The notes: generated from the sequence alone by a model not told the origin. A stretch of DNA of 64,000 nucleotides from Druceiella hillmani (GCA_039881145.1 JAYKKI010000016.1:13026501-13090500); one strand, 5' to 3'. Positions 1 to 11,748 are shown, counted from the stretch's first letter. Program-made: numbers and translations.

Positions 1-80
1 AAGTAGAAATAATACTACATCACGTAATTTCATTTAATTGTGAATAATGAATTTCTACAAAATTAACGCCAAATATATTC
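1..80 (+). repeat. Clipped tail of the palindromic (Penelope-type) repeat, copy 1
   Basis: These bases match the right end of the repeat at 59093-59178 almost base for base. They also match, inverted, the left end of the copy at 37797-37880. The shared part runs from the AGTAGAAATAATACTAC stretch to a conserved end near AACGCCAAATATATTCAA, after which the three copies diverge. The window edge cuts off the ribozyme-like core expected just upstream. The family assignment is inferred from the other copies. Confidence 0.85.
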
Positions 81-2264
81 AATATTTGAAAAAAGGGAAA
101 AAGAACAGATCCTTTGTTTTTCTTATTTATATTTAATATCAGAATTTCGTGTATTTTTTTAAGTGACACGTACATGATTATGAATGTATCTGCATCTGTA
201 TACACAATTTTATGTATTTTTATTTGTATATATTTATCTTTAGGTCTAAATTTAGTTTTATTAAGATATAATTATAAAATAATTTGATTTCTTGGACAAT
301 TTATGCACGGATTCCAACATGACACGTATAAGGTACATCAAATATTAAAGCGGCAGTTTGGTAGTTGTATCCTGGAAAACAGTGATCATAATGTAAATAT
401 TATACGGATATTATTGATTTTTTAAGTAAAGTGAATAAAAAATTAAATATCTATCCCAATTATACCTAGTTATCATAAGTTATTATCACTAGATAGTATC
501 AAAAGGGGTACATTGGGGAAATTGATATTGTTAAGACAGAATTGATATTGGGGAAATTGAATTGATATTGTAAGAGAAAAATAAAAGTTCAGAAGCCTCA
601 TTCTCAAGCCCGTCAAATACAGAATGACTCAAACAAATTTTTATGTATTTAAACTTAATTGCTTTTCACAACACTGCACACAAAGACTTTAATCAAAAAA
701 TGATATCATCTCAACTTTCTGACCGTTACCACCTGGGCAGTATCTTTAGCAATGACACCCGTAAGAATATGGTATATTCTTATCCTGCCGTACGTCTTTC
801 ACTTCACTTGTTCTCACTCTCACAAAGTTCTTTTATTTTCACTGTTTATTACATTACCATTTCTCAGAAATTCCTATATTCTACCAAGCCATGTCATACT
901 TATGCGTAACTTTATGTCGCCATTTTCAATGTAGCTAAAAATATTTAGATTCCTTTCTTTATCTTCATAACTACAATACCCTTGATATCACCTTGTAGTA
1001 GAATATCTAAATTTTTTCTTCTATAGCATTACTTTTTTCACAAATATACTTTAGTGAAATAATTTTAACCGGAATAAATTAGCTTTTATCCTTTTTATGA
1101 TTATTTAACATTTTCTTGTTGAGTCTAGCATGCGGTTGTATGTAGCTTCTTCAGATCTTTATGATACGGTTTTGTTCTGTAGAATCAGTATTATTTTCGT
1201 AAGAATCCCATTGATTCTGTCTTCCAAATACACTTGTCGTTTTTTATTTATTTCTATTATTCCATTTCCAGTTTATTTGCTTTTATTTCTCTATTTTTAT
1301 TTCACACGTCGCTTTGCGTTCTTAAATCATTATGAAATTTATTATTGTAATGTATTAATTTTACTCTTTGAATCCTTTTCCTTTAAAAAAGTGATCTCTG
1401 CATCTTGCTGTTAATTTTTATTATTTTATTTTATTTATATTATTGATTTTTTTATACTCTTCACCGCATACTAAGAATTACAGGTTATTAGTCCCTGAAA
1501 TTTTTACAGTCCTTATGGCCTTTATTTATATTCCACTTTATTAGTTCAGCTGAAAAAAATTAAACAAACAACTTTATTCTTAATTTTGATTGTGGTATAT
1601 CTGTAAGATTAAAGTTGAAGTACCGATTAAATTTAAATTTGGAATAAGTATATGAAATTAATTTATATTTTATAAAAATATGAAAATTAACAAAAAATGT
1701 TTGTGTTTTTCTCTGAAAAATATTTATTTTTTTAAATGTTTATTTTTGCTATTGGAAATGAGGTTAAAAGTACTGTGTGATGCCTTCAGGGATGGTGATT
1801 TAAAAATAAATATTACAATATTTATTTTTAAATCTAATCTCTAAAATCGTCTAAAACTTTCAATGAGTTTCGTTCACATATAAAATAAAATTTCACTCTA
1901 ACAGTACCAATGAGAAATAAGCATTTTCATTTCAAATTTTTGGGTTAAATTGGCTGCAGATATACTAGGAATGGGACGCATTATTTATACATGTAAACAT
2001 TAATGCGTTTCCAAATTTCAATAATACCAATATTGGATAGCTGGTCTCACAATAAAATAATAAGTATAACATATACTGATGAGAGAAATACACATTTAAA
2101 GAGCTTTGTTGTAATTATTTTTATATGTTTGTCAAAGAACTGTATTTTTTAAACTGTCAAGTTACAAAATTTCTAAAATGTTATATCAAAAACGTTTATA
2201 TTAAATCACTTAGTAAAATTTTGTATTACTGACTTACTTTCTTACACACGAGTAAACTGATCTC
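81..2264. other. AT-rich sequence without recognised genes
   Basis: Only short open frames occur here, for example 643-909 and 1130-1414. They have no recognisable domain and read as chance frames in T-rich DNA. A small local duplication of a GAATTGATATTG-like word lies at about 514-572. Confidence 0.6.
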
Positions 2265-2571
2265 ATAAAGTTAGGTATTCTGTAAAATGCCGAAATCAGC
2301 GCAAGCGGTTATTTCTTGATCATTGTTGATTTAAACTAGTTGTAGTAAGTATTTTAATAAAGAACTTTGTCTTGACATCAATTAACAATCGAATACGAAG
2401 CACACTGAAATTTTAATTAGTGTACTCTTCAGTTCCTGAACAATAACTAATAAAATAAGAGAATACTTTAGCGATTTTGATACATAACCTTCCCTTAAAT
2501 ATGTAGATTCTATGAATAAAAAAACATATGGGTGAAACAGAGAACGGTCTCGTTTGAAGTCTGTTAAAATT
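2265..2571 (+). repeat. Dispersed repeat family D1, copy A
   Basis: This stretch aligns with 31378-31707 in the same orientation. The shared blocks include CGAATACGAA, AATTAGTGTAC, a TGAAC-ATAACTA block and an end of the form TTTGAAGTCGGTT followed by As. Ends of this shape are common in insect interspersed repeats (SINE-like or retroelement 3' ends). That assignment is inference. The two copies are clearly diverged. Confidence 0.6.
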
Positions 2572-3428
2572 TTATTTCATTATGAATTCTTTATAACGCT
2601 TTATACTTACAATAAAAACTTTAAAAAGTAACTAAATTAAAATATTGATGGAAGCAGTATGTTCTATATCAAATAAGTTTTGTATACATGGTTGTGTTAT
2701 AAATTATGCAAACAAATTAAAAGAAGTTTTCAGAATGAAATTTTTTAATCCGTATTTCTTGTTCTAAATATTTCATGGATTTCCTTATCTTAAATGGAAA
2801 TTATTCTGCTTATGTTACAACTAGATTGAGTGTGTTCTTTGTGCTACATTCTTCAAGTTCTTTACATATAGAATACACACTCACCGCTACTTGGGTTGGC
2901 GCTTCTATGGCATGGTCTGCAGGTTATAATCTAGCGCTAGTACATGCTGTCAAGGCTAATCGAGTGTTAGGTTACTTGCGGTCATGTAAAAAAATTGCAC
3001 AAGTATTCTTTATAAGTAGCGAAAATGTTTAGTTATTAAGGTTCCGTAGTAAAATAAGACTTCGTTGCATTCATCGAGTACGTCCGTCATACTCTTATGT
3101 TTTATATATTTTTAGACCAATGCAACTTTGCAAATGTGTATTTTACATGGAGATATTAATTTTTGGATTTTCAATTACAATTATTTCAGTTAATATGGAT
3201 AAATAATTTCAAGATATATATAGACAACTACGAAAACGTACTTTACATGTATTCCGACAGGCATATGGTCGGCTTTTTACTTTAATATTTTGAGTTAAAC
3301 AGGAGACATGACAGTTTTGGGTAATTGGTGTGGTGTGACCGCGATCAGATCATTGAGCATTTGAATATCATCGGTTCCAAATGCTAGCATTGCTAAAATA
3401 TGACCTACTCTACGTCGGGAATCGTTAG
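2572..3428. other. AT-rich spacer with a GC-richer block at 2880-2985
   Basis: Most of this is featureless. The block at about 2880-2985 is open on the plus strand (within the frame 2775-3032) and is GC-richer than its surroundings. It contains the perfect palindrome CTAGCGCTAG. The predicted peptide includes TATWVGASMAWSAGYNLALV. I do not recognise the peptide and no clear splice sites bound it, so it is not called as an exon. Confidence 0.3.
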
Positions 3429-3475
3429 ACAAGAGGAAGGAAAGTGTTGGTTACCAACATTTTCGTTCCTCTTGT
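3429..3475. repeat. 22-bp inverted repeat with 3-nt loop
   Basis: The left arm at 3429-3450 and the right arm at 3454-3475 are complementary over 22 bp with two mismatches, around the loop TTA. The inner part is TGTTGGTTACCAACA. In RNA it would form a compact stem-loop. As DNA it could be the core of a small foldback element. No function can be read from the sequence. Confidence 0.75.
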
Positions 3476-5078
3476 GACGTGGGACACAAAATCTCCACAT
3501 TTTAACAATCAAGATATATTTTAGGGCTACAAAGAATGAAAACCTATCATACGCAGAAGAAAGTTAATAGGAAATAGTAGAGGGATGTAACCATTCTTGT
3601 CATAAACGGATATTGTAAAATATCTGTTCGATCTTTCGACTGTATATGATATAGTTCGGACTTCAAATAATCGATCTGGCTTCTAATTTATCACACATTA
3701 AAGACATCTGTAGAAGGTGAAATAATAGGAAATCATTAGATCTCTTTGGGCATTGTGCAATATAAATCTAAACCTTATGAACAATTTTTTTACTAAAGAA
3801 AAAACAAATATTTTGAAAAAAGTCACGAGTAATTATTACTTATACTTCTATATTTTAAAATTCTTTGCTCGCACGTCTTTGAAGAATAAATGGTTTGGGT
3901 TAGCATAGTACTTAATTTTAGCTTCTTAAAATTATTATAAGTATTTATTTATAGTTATATTATAGTTATATAGTTATATATTTATTTATAGTTATATTAT
4001 AGTTAATTTATTATAAGTATCGGACTTACTGTATTTATATTTTACTTTATAGTAGAGTTTGTTCACATACCATATTTTCTAAGTGGTAAGTTCAAAACTC
4101 TATGATCTGCTCATAGATGGTAACCGAGTAGTTATTTAAGGTATTTTATTCTTTTGAGCTATAGGACTCTTAAAATTCGATAATTTTGAACTTAAAATAG
4201 CTAAGCGAGTCAGCAGCGAACAATATCGCGTATTAGATTCTCACACGTTCCTTTCGGCACAATTGATTATTCCTTATCATTTTTGCCAAAAGGAACGTAT
4301 TCAATAATATTTGTAGATCGATATGTAAGTGAGCAAATGAGCGCAGTCCACGTTAAATAATTCTATTGTATGAATTAAATTTTTCTTGTTCCAATTTTAG
4401 CTTGAATAACAAAATTTGAGACCGTTTTAATTTTGTCATCTCCGTTCGTAGCATCTGTCTAGTAGTTTTTACAATTTTAAATCCACCAATATTAATTTTT
4501 TTCAATTAGTTGCTTCAAACGAATATCTCAATTTACCTATATACAACAAATTTTGTAAAAATATTATGTACTTCTACAAATTACTGTACTTATTTTACTT
4601 TGTAATTATTTTTATGAAATAGTGCAGTATGGTATTATGACGTGTAAAGTGTGTGCAAAACATTTCCTTGGCTCATTTGGTAGGATGGGATATTATTGTA
4701 AAGTTTTTTTTTTAAATGAAGTTGATAGATCGTTTTAGACAGTTTTTGATTTTGAAGTCTCGTTTACGAAAAGTTAAGTTTCAAAATTGTTCAACCCTCT
4801 ACAATTTTGGAGCCGATGCAGAAAATCTTGAAAAAGTGCTTAATGGACGTTAAATTTAAAATTAATTCTGTCGTTAATAAATAAAAAAAACCGTCCAGAC
4901 TTCAGAACCTTAGTTTTGTCTGTTGCGGCACATACTTGAGCTGTTTTTATCGTGTATCCTTTACCTCCTGTAGCCTTTAATACATGATTTATTTTTTATT
5001 TATGGATTCTGTATATGTAAATAAGGAGTCTTCTGGCAAAAATTTCGTCAAAAAAATGTTTCTCCAAAATTAGGTAAT
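3476..5078. other. AT-rich sequence with small repeats and one hairpin
   Basis: No gene is seen. At 3941-4015 there is a TA-rich tandem patch built from repeated TTATAGTTATAT words. A hairpin at 4245-4298 is listed separately. Confidence 0.6.
4245..4298. repeat. 15-bp hairpin with 24-nt loop
   Basis: ACGTTCCTTTCGGCA at 4245-4259 pairs with TGCCAAAAGGAACGT at 4284-4298, with one mismatch, across a 24-nt loop. The size is at the lower end for a small-RNA hairpin. Nothing outside the 15-bp arms pairs well, so a precursor-miRNA reading is weak. Confidence 0.6.
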
Positions 5079-5142
5079 GTGTGAATCACACTAATAAAAA
5101 TGTGACATAGTCACAATGTAACACGAAGTAAACTAACTTCGT
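5079..5142. repeat. Three consecutive small stem-loops
   Basis: Three perfect short inverted repeats follow each other. GTGTG/CACAC (5079-5091) has a 3-nt loop. TGTGAC/GTCACA (5101-5115) has a 3-nt loop. ACGAAGT/ACTTCGT (5123-5142) has a 6-nt loop. The cluster may be a decayed inverted-repeat element end or protein-binding half-sites. No family is recognised. Confidence 0.55.
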
Positions 5143-6727
5143 ATTAGGTCACAAAGGTTGGACGTTTTGACATCAAGAGCAGCAAATTTATCCGAGTTAT
5201 AACAGAAAAGTATTATCTTTACAATCTTAGATGGCAAACAACGTAACCGTAGCAACGGGGTTAATATGGCAGTCGTCTTTTTCTACTTTACGCGCGTGGC
5301 CTGAAAGTTATATTCTAGTGTATAGAAAACGAATTAAGTGTTTTGCATTTACACCAGGAAATAATTTTTCGGTGAAGACAAGAAAAGTATAGCTATCATC
5401 TCTGGACCAAAATGAATAGCCTGTAGTTTGCTTGGTTTTAATCCAATTCGTTTTTCTTTAGTTTCTCTAAGATAAATATTCAAATTTCTCGGTGGCATAA
5501 CTCAAGGGCGGAATAGGTTTCGGAACTCGGAAATTTACAGTTTTCCTCATTTCACTGAACACTATCAAAAAATTAATTCGTAATCAATCAGATGCTTCCT
5601 TTATATTCGATCAGCTTTTGAAAATGTATATACGTACGTACATTTGTACGTATGCATATACATGCACACACAAAGCTCCGAAACACGAATCACAATGTTT
5701 ACCCACTATCATTTCTTTTAAGAAAATTTTTGTTTTAGCTTCATCGACCCTCTCCCGGATGCTAATGCAATATTTCCGTCATATTGATGAAAATACTAAT
5801 ACTAAGCTTTGATAGAAAAAATAAAAAAGAATAAACTAACAATTTATAAAAAATGCGTATTTGCACTGAGTAATCTGCTCTAAATACACGAGTATTTGGT
5901 TGGTATTTTCTGACAAATTTATGACCTAATTGGTATGTTATGGTATATTTGGGTCTGTTTTAGGACTAATTATCTATGTATTTAACGTTTAGATAATCAC
6001 GTTTTCTGTTAAGAAGTTAGGCTCTGTACTAACTAATAACAACTGAATATCTCACTTAAAACAAGAAATTTACTGTGAGAGCAACACTGGAACTAAAATA
6101 AGTTACCTTTTCATATTCGTTAGCGATAAACACCAAGTCTAATAGTTTATAGCATGACTTCGGTATCAAATATGTAAACGTCATTAGCTATTTTAAAGGA
6201 CGCTATGTGAAATTACTGAAAATGTACTGGGAAACCGTTCATATATGTTGTACCTATTAAAAAGTTGATATGTTTTTTGAAATGTTCCATGACGTAATGC
6301 AAACCTTGTAGCAATTTGGAAGCCTTTTTTGTCGTTGTATGACGATTTGTTTACGAGCCAACTGGGGTAGTTTAACGTTGCCGCCATAATTAATCATGGG
6401 AGCCGTTTCAAACGGCTGCTGAATATAAATTTTGCACGACAGCTGGTAAAAAATATGATTATAAGCAAATATATTTTTCGACACTAAAGTTTTTTGTACA
6501 CCATTTTGGTAAGTAGTTAGTGTTGAAAGTTAGAAATTATAAAGTTTGGTTGCAATTTTTATTTTTTTTTCAACTAAAACGACACCTAGTTTGAAATTTA
6601 GAAACAAAATGAAACTTGAAATGTCTTAAATCGGTAATTCTAAAACTGTTTTCCTTATCAATTTACTTTTTTAGTGTTCCAAAATAAAACCGTCCATCCC
6701 CAGAAAAAATAAAACACTTATGATATC
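5143..6727. other. AT-rich sequence without recognised genes
   Basis: Open frames here, such as 5618-5812 and 6193-6484 minus, show no domains. A 17-base near-palindrome AGCCGTTTCAAACGGCT lies at 6401-6417. Confidence 0.6.
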
Positions 6728-6938
6728 AATTTGACACATTTATTTAGTATTTACCAGCTTTTATTTAGTATCACCCACTATAGAGTTGAAGAGAAAAAAA
6801 TTATGACTGATTTGATAGCCTCAAAGTTATACAGAAATTAAGAATAACGGGTTAAATATTCCAAGTCGCATAGATTTATAGTGGGTGATAATAAATAAAG
6901 GCTGGTAAAATTAGAAGTTTAAAAACATGGTGTCAATT
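6728..6938. mobile_element. Small MITE-like inverted-repeat element
   Basis: The inner arms at 6751-6782 and 6877-6908 are complementary over 32 bp with two or three mismatches (left arm TTACCAGCTTTTATTTAGTA, then ATCACCCACTATA). Pairing resumes outward at AATTTGACAC (6728-6737) and GTGTCAATT (6930-6938). The element is about 210 bp, has no coding capacity and is AT-rich, as expected of a non-autonomous foldback or MITE. The superfamily is not determined because no clear target-site duplication was found. Confidence 0.65.
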
Positions 6939-7060
6939 TTAATAAATGCCCTTCTTGAAGAAAAATAAGAAAAGACAATTTATTCGATTTGTTAGAATTA
7001 TAGCAAAATAATATGAAAAAATATCAAGGAAATACGTATGGGAGGTCTAATATCAACAAC

Positions 7061-7124
<64 letters not shown>

Positions 7125-7125
7125 T
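7061..7125. repeat. Compound (TA)n(CA)n(TA)n microsatellite
   Basis: An uninterrupted run of TA, then CA, then TA dinucleotides. It lies about 100 bp upstream of the mariner pseudogene. A matching (TA)n lies just past the element's other end, which suggests insertion into TA-rich target DNA, the known target preference of Tc1/mariner elements. Confidence 0.95.
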
Positions 7126-7221
7126 ACGTTACTTCTAGAAGATGTTACTGTAGGGTATAAATAGGCTAAAGTGTAGTCGGTTGACAATAGTCAGCGTCGA
7201 AGCTTTAAGTGAATTACATAA

Positions 7222-8211
7222 ATGATAATGAATTTAAATCGATATCAAAAACGGATTCTATTAATTTACGAATTTCATGTGGGTCACGATGCAAATACTG
7301 CCACAAATAATATATGTTATGCGATGGGCGTCTACGGTGTCTTACGCGATGGCAAAGAATTGGTTCAGAATATTCAGGAATGACTACGATTTTAAGGACG
7401 AACCCCGTACCAGACGTCCTGTTGAATTGGACGTTCAACGATTACGACGCCTAATTGAGGAGGATCCTCGACTAACGACTCGTCAATTGGCAGATGAGCT
7501 GCACTGCAGTCATAGCACCATAGAAACACATTTGCACGAATTGAGAAAGTTTTAAAATACGGTGCGTCGATATCCCACAAGTTGTCACTGTTAGTTATTA
7601 ATATATAGTTAGTAACTGGCGATGAAAAGTGGGTTATATACGTTAACCATACACGGAAACGTCAATGGCTGGATATAGGAGAAACAGGAGTCTCAGTATC
7701 CAAACCTGAAATGATTGTGAAAAAGGTGACGCTCAGCTGCTGGTGGAATGTCAAGGGCATTATTCATTGGGAGTTGCTTCCAGAGATCTACAATTAATGC
7801 AGATATTTACTGCGAACGATTGGACCGATTAGCTAACAAATTGAGTAGTCAACAGAGTTATTAGAGTGATCGAGTTTATTTTTTATATGATAATGCTAGA
7901 CTACATGTTGCAAAATATACTCGTGATAAATTAGAAGAGCTCGGCTGGGTTCTCATTCATCATATGACCATATGGTATTCTCATGCACTCATCCACCAAT
8001 ATTCGTCGGACTTTGCGTCCTCTGATTATCATTTATTCAGGGCTCTAAGCAACCATTTACGTGAAAAAAAAATTCGGCCTTAAAGAAGATCTCCAAACGA
8101 CCGCACACAGTTTCTTGAATCAAAGTCAGCGGAATTTTACAAGAAAGGCATATTCTCACTGTCAGTTAGATGGGACAAGTAGTAGATAATAATGGTGTAT
8201 ACTTAAATTAA
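7222..8211 (+). pseudogene. Mariner transposase pseudogene (D,D34D type)
   Basis: This is a decayed mariner-family transposase, the DDE enzyme that cuts and pastes the element at TA sites. The N-terminal part starts at 7222 or 7228 (MNLNRYQKRILLIYEFHVGH) and shifts frame near 7337 into the helix-turn-helix region with DEPRTRRPVELD and DPRLTTRQLADELHCSHSTI. A stop follows at about 7553. The catalytic landmarks are GDEKWV (7618-7635), YDNARLH (Asp codon 7889-7891) and SDYHLF (Asp codon 8024-8026). The region between the helix-turn-helix and GDEKW is shortened by an internal deletion. A 30-nt insertion, apparently a local duplication, lies between the second and third Asp, giving 44 residues between them instead of 34. 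The C-terminus VVDNNGVYLN ends at 8211 after another frameshift. Stops also lie inside (about 7800 and 7860). A possible terminal-repeat remnant is GATGTTAC at 7141 and its complement at 8219. The element is dead. Confidence 0.93.
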
Positions 8212-8256
8212 ATTTAGTGTAACATCATTTTTTAATAACAATTTAATAAAAAAAAA

Positions 8257-8281
8257 ATATATATATATATATATCTATATA

Positions 8282-8347
<66 letters not shown>
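8257..8347. repeat. (TA)n microsatellite
   Basis: A long, nearly pure TA run directly downstream of the mariner pseudogene. It makes a minus-strand open frame of alternating Ile/Tyr at 8243-8431 that is an artefact. Confidence 0.95.
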
Positions 8348-8350
<3 letters not shown>

Positions 8351-9154
8351 GAGAACAGGAAATTTTATGCCATTAGTGTCTAAATACAACGACAGGCCGA
8401 TAGCGCCGTGGCTGGTCCGAATAAAGAGCATTCTGGAAGTCCAATTTTCAACAAAAAAAATTCAAGCAGTTGAGAATTTGAAATTTTTTTCTTTTCGTTC
8501 AAAATTGTCGATAAGTTTCTGGAATATTCTATGTACGTAAATTTGTCGAAATGTGTCGTAGTTCTTTTATCGCTATTGTGTATTTGCTATTCATATTTAA
8601 TCTAAAAGTTTAAACTTTGTTAAACCATTAATTTCTTATCGTTACGAATAGATTACCTGTAATGTATCGATAAGTGTATGTCTGTAAATAAATATATAAT
8701 TTTATAAAATATACTTCATTATTTGTAAATATAAATGGAGAATATTCCTCAAAAACTATGAAATTTAATATAATTGCTATAGCTAAACTTCTAGTAACTC
8801 TGTTTTTCATAATTTTGACTTTAACAGTTTCAGAAGTCAGTGAACATATTTTTTACAGTCGAGTGAACATATTTTTTATGGACAAGTAAATAGTGGAAAT
8901 AAAGTAGTTCTGGATACTAGTAACTTACTTTTTTAACTAATATCCCAGACGACGCTGTTGCTGTAAAGTGTATTCCTTATACGTGAAATAAACATCTTTT
9001 TTGTTCACTTCATTTATCACCCTCAAATTTCTATACAAATATTTTTAAGTTATAATTTATAAAATGTACAGATTAACATATTTTATTACTTTGGCAAATT
9101 TCAAGTTTCTATGTCAATTGGTTTCTGAAAAAAATGTCGCTGACATTATCGACG
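8348..9154. other. AT-rich spacer
   Basis: No gene is seen. A direct duplication of an AGTGAACATATTTTTTA unit lies at about 8838-8880. Confidence 0.6.
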
Positions 9155-9550
9155 ATACTTCTAGAATGTCTTATTGGCCGGGTGTGGACTACATCGCGCG
9201 GGGGGAGGGGTGGTAACGAAATCGACTGCAGCGCTCGCTATAGTAGAAATGGAAACTTCTAAAGGCTCCTGTTAAATATTTTCATAGATGATAAAATTTA
9301 CTTACGTATATTATCATATTTACTTTTGGAACCTGTGTAGTTTAGCAAAAATACGAATTTCACTGATATTTTCATGAAAGAATGTACATAAAAACAACGT
9401 ATTTTAAAAAATGGGGCCCAGTTGCAATTATTTTATTATGAAAAATCGATTGGATAAAAACATTATTCATAATAATACCTTAATTTTTCTTATTGCTATT
9501 TTTCCACTATTATTACTTTAGATTTATAATTCGATACCACATATTTAACA
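9155..9550 (+). repeat. Dispersed repeat family D2, copy A
   Basis: This stretch aligns over about 390 bp with the reverse complement of 23296-23680. Shared blocks are TATTGGCCGGGTGTGGACTA, GTAACGAAATCGAC, TTACTTTTGGAACC, GAATTTCACTGAT, ATGAAAGAAT and a TTTATAATT end. There is no coding capacity. It is a member of an interspersed family of unknown class. The G-run at 9199-9210 is unusual for this AT-rich window. Confidence 0.75.
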
Positions 9551-9902
9551 TTGCGCTAATAAGAGAAAAAGTTAAACGAGATATTAATAAAAGAAAATTT
9601 TAAAAACGTGACGTCTATCTCACTTAACGTTAACAAAAACATTCAATTCTACCAAACGTAAAAATTTATTATTAAATGTTTATTAAATTTTTTTTTAATT
9701 ATAAATTAATAATTCGGAACAAATGCATTTTAGCGGCAATGAAATTTCACTGTTTATAAACTCAGAAAACATGAAAGAAGAATTTTTAATGCCATAAACT
9801 GAATATTTAAACGCCATTATTATTAATACTTTTAATACCTTGTAAATTTTCACTTTTTTAATTTTTATTATTAACGTATTTATTTGGATGTTTGTTGAAT
9901 GT

Positions 9903-10062
9903 GTAGTATATAATTATAAATTTAAAGTGAAAATAGTGAAAAATACGTCAACAATAAAAATGTGAAGATATTAATTTTGAGTAAATATTGTTAAAATCAA
10001 TTTTTGTAATAAAGTAATCACTACTGAGTCTTATTTTTTTAAATACGTCATTTGTATGTATA
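9903..10062 (-). repeat. Inverted arm of family D2 beside copy A
   Basis: AATTATAAATTTAAAGTGAAAATAGTG and the following ~130 bases resemble the reverse complement of about 9395-9540. D2 copy A is therefore followed, about 350 bp later, by an inverted partial copy. The pair could be the two ends of one element of about 900 bp, or two independent insertions. Confidence 0.5.
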
Positions 10063-11550
10063 TCCTTTGTTTTAAAACGACATGATAGTCATTGTGTATT
10101 AAATTGTAAAAATACTTTAAGAAATAACAAATTATAATTTTACAGATTTCCAATACTGAATTGGAAAAAATAAATGGATAGCTGCTGTAAAATGCATTCC
10201 GTCTGACATTGTTTATGGTTGGAAGGTCAAATATGAGTGATACATCGATTATTGACTCATTTTGCTGAGCTGAAAAAATAGATATTTTGACTATGGACTA
10301 CTAAAATCTTTCGTTAATGAAAATATTAATTGAGATATTTTTACAATAAATAATAAGGCAAACGATAATTTAACTTAACATGATTTTATCAAAAGCACGA
10401 ATAGTATTTATTATTCTTCGACAAAAATAAAAAAGGAACAATTGATACGTAGTTAGGAATACAAAAGAAAGATAAAGTGCATGTAATGTAAGTCACAGAT
10501 GAAGTCTTTCGTTTTTTTTCATATTATTCACGTAAACATTTACCAGAGTCGCTAATTTAAAACGCGCAAATAAAATTGGCGAATTAAAATTATATTTTCG
10601 TTTGAAATAAAATATTTTTGAAACCTTTCGATTGATACCCGACACTTTATTTTAAATTGTTTTTTTTCGCTTACTTCAAAATGCAACGTGTATTTTAAAG
10701 TGTTGATGTGAAACGTCTAATGGCGCGTTTGGATAGGAGTTCTGATGGCACGTCGCGGCGTGTCATTCCCCAGCTTCGCGTCTTGTGGCTAACGGTATAA
10801 TTAAATTAAAAATATATTTTCAATGGATTGTTAAGAAATATTTAAATAATAAATTATTTTATAAATATAAAATAACAAAATTAAATAAATATTATACTAT
10901 TAACAACTATCTGAATATTTGTTTTTTCGTATTTCCATTCGTTCAAATAAAATTTAATTTTTAACATTTGAATATGAAAATATAAAAAAAATACACGTTT
11001 CACATCTGAAAGGCGTCTTTGCTGGATTGCTCACAATTTTTTATTTACATGTTCTTGAGTGTTAATTATTGAAATTTATATTAAACAATATACTTTATAA
11101 GTATTTTAAAGTGTAAGCTTTTACTTTAAGCTTGATAGACGGACGATCTTGCAAGGACGCCTTTTTTATGTTGAAGTACGGAACTATAAAATAATATATT
11201 TAAAATAAATTTCTTTTATAAACTATACGAGTAAAATAAATATTTTAATTAAATACCTCCGAGAAATTTACGTGAACATAAAAATGTGTCTTCTATAAAA
11301 CTATTGGTAAATTAATATTAGCCTTTTGATTGCTGAGCGGTTGTCTACACGTTGTCCCCAAGCGCAGAGTGAAAAATCGGCTATTATGTCGATAGAAGAA
11401 CCAGTGATGGCGCCACGTAATATCGATAAAATTATAAAATACATGTTAAGTTTTGTTTAATACGAAATAAATATGTGTACAATAGTTGAGGTTATAATTT
11501 ATTTTCGAAACGTATACAACATGCAACAGTAAAAAATATTATATAAATTT
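10063..11550. other. AT-rich sequence with two GC-richer islands
   Basis: GC-richer patches lie at about 10715-10795 and 11335-11420. They contain GGCGC-type words but no supported open frame, splice pair or recognised repeat. I see no gene. Confidence 0.5.
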
Positions 11551-11748
11551 ATAAATACTTGAAATTATATAAATACTTGAATCAAAGACATGTTGAATAT
11601 ATAAATACTTGAAATGATATAAATAGTTGAATCAAAGACATGTTGAATATATAAATATTTAAAATTATATAACTACTTTAATCAAAGACATGTTGAATAT
11701 ATAAATACTTGAAATTATATAAATACTTGAATCAAAGACATGTTGAAG
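11551..11748. repeat. 50-bp tandem repeat, four copies
   Basis: Units start at 11551, 11601, 11651 and 11701 with an exact 50-bp spacing and few substitutions. Each unit contains two ATAAATACTTGAA-like sub-repeats, so a shorter duplication probably preceded the 50-bp amplification. There is no coding potential. Confidence 0.95.

Noticed and set aside
1130..1414. Membrane protein frame
   Set aside because: Hydrophobic frames arise by chance in T-rich DNA. No motif or splice sites were seen.
2775..3032. Transporter exon (TWVGAS-like motif)
   Set aside because: The motif briefly recalls a sodium-solute symporter, but the following residues do not fit and no splice sites were found.
4245..4298. 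MicroRNA precursor
   Set aside because: The stem is only 15 bp and does not extend. There is no evidence of processing.
7277..7555. 92-codon open frame as an intact small gene
   Set aside because: It is the helix-turn-helix part of the mariner transposase pseudogene, cut off by a frameshift at its start and a stop at its end.
8243..8431. Ile/Tyr repeat protein
   Set aside because: Translation of a (TA)n microsatellite.
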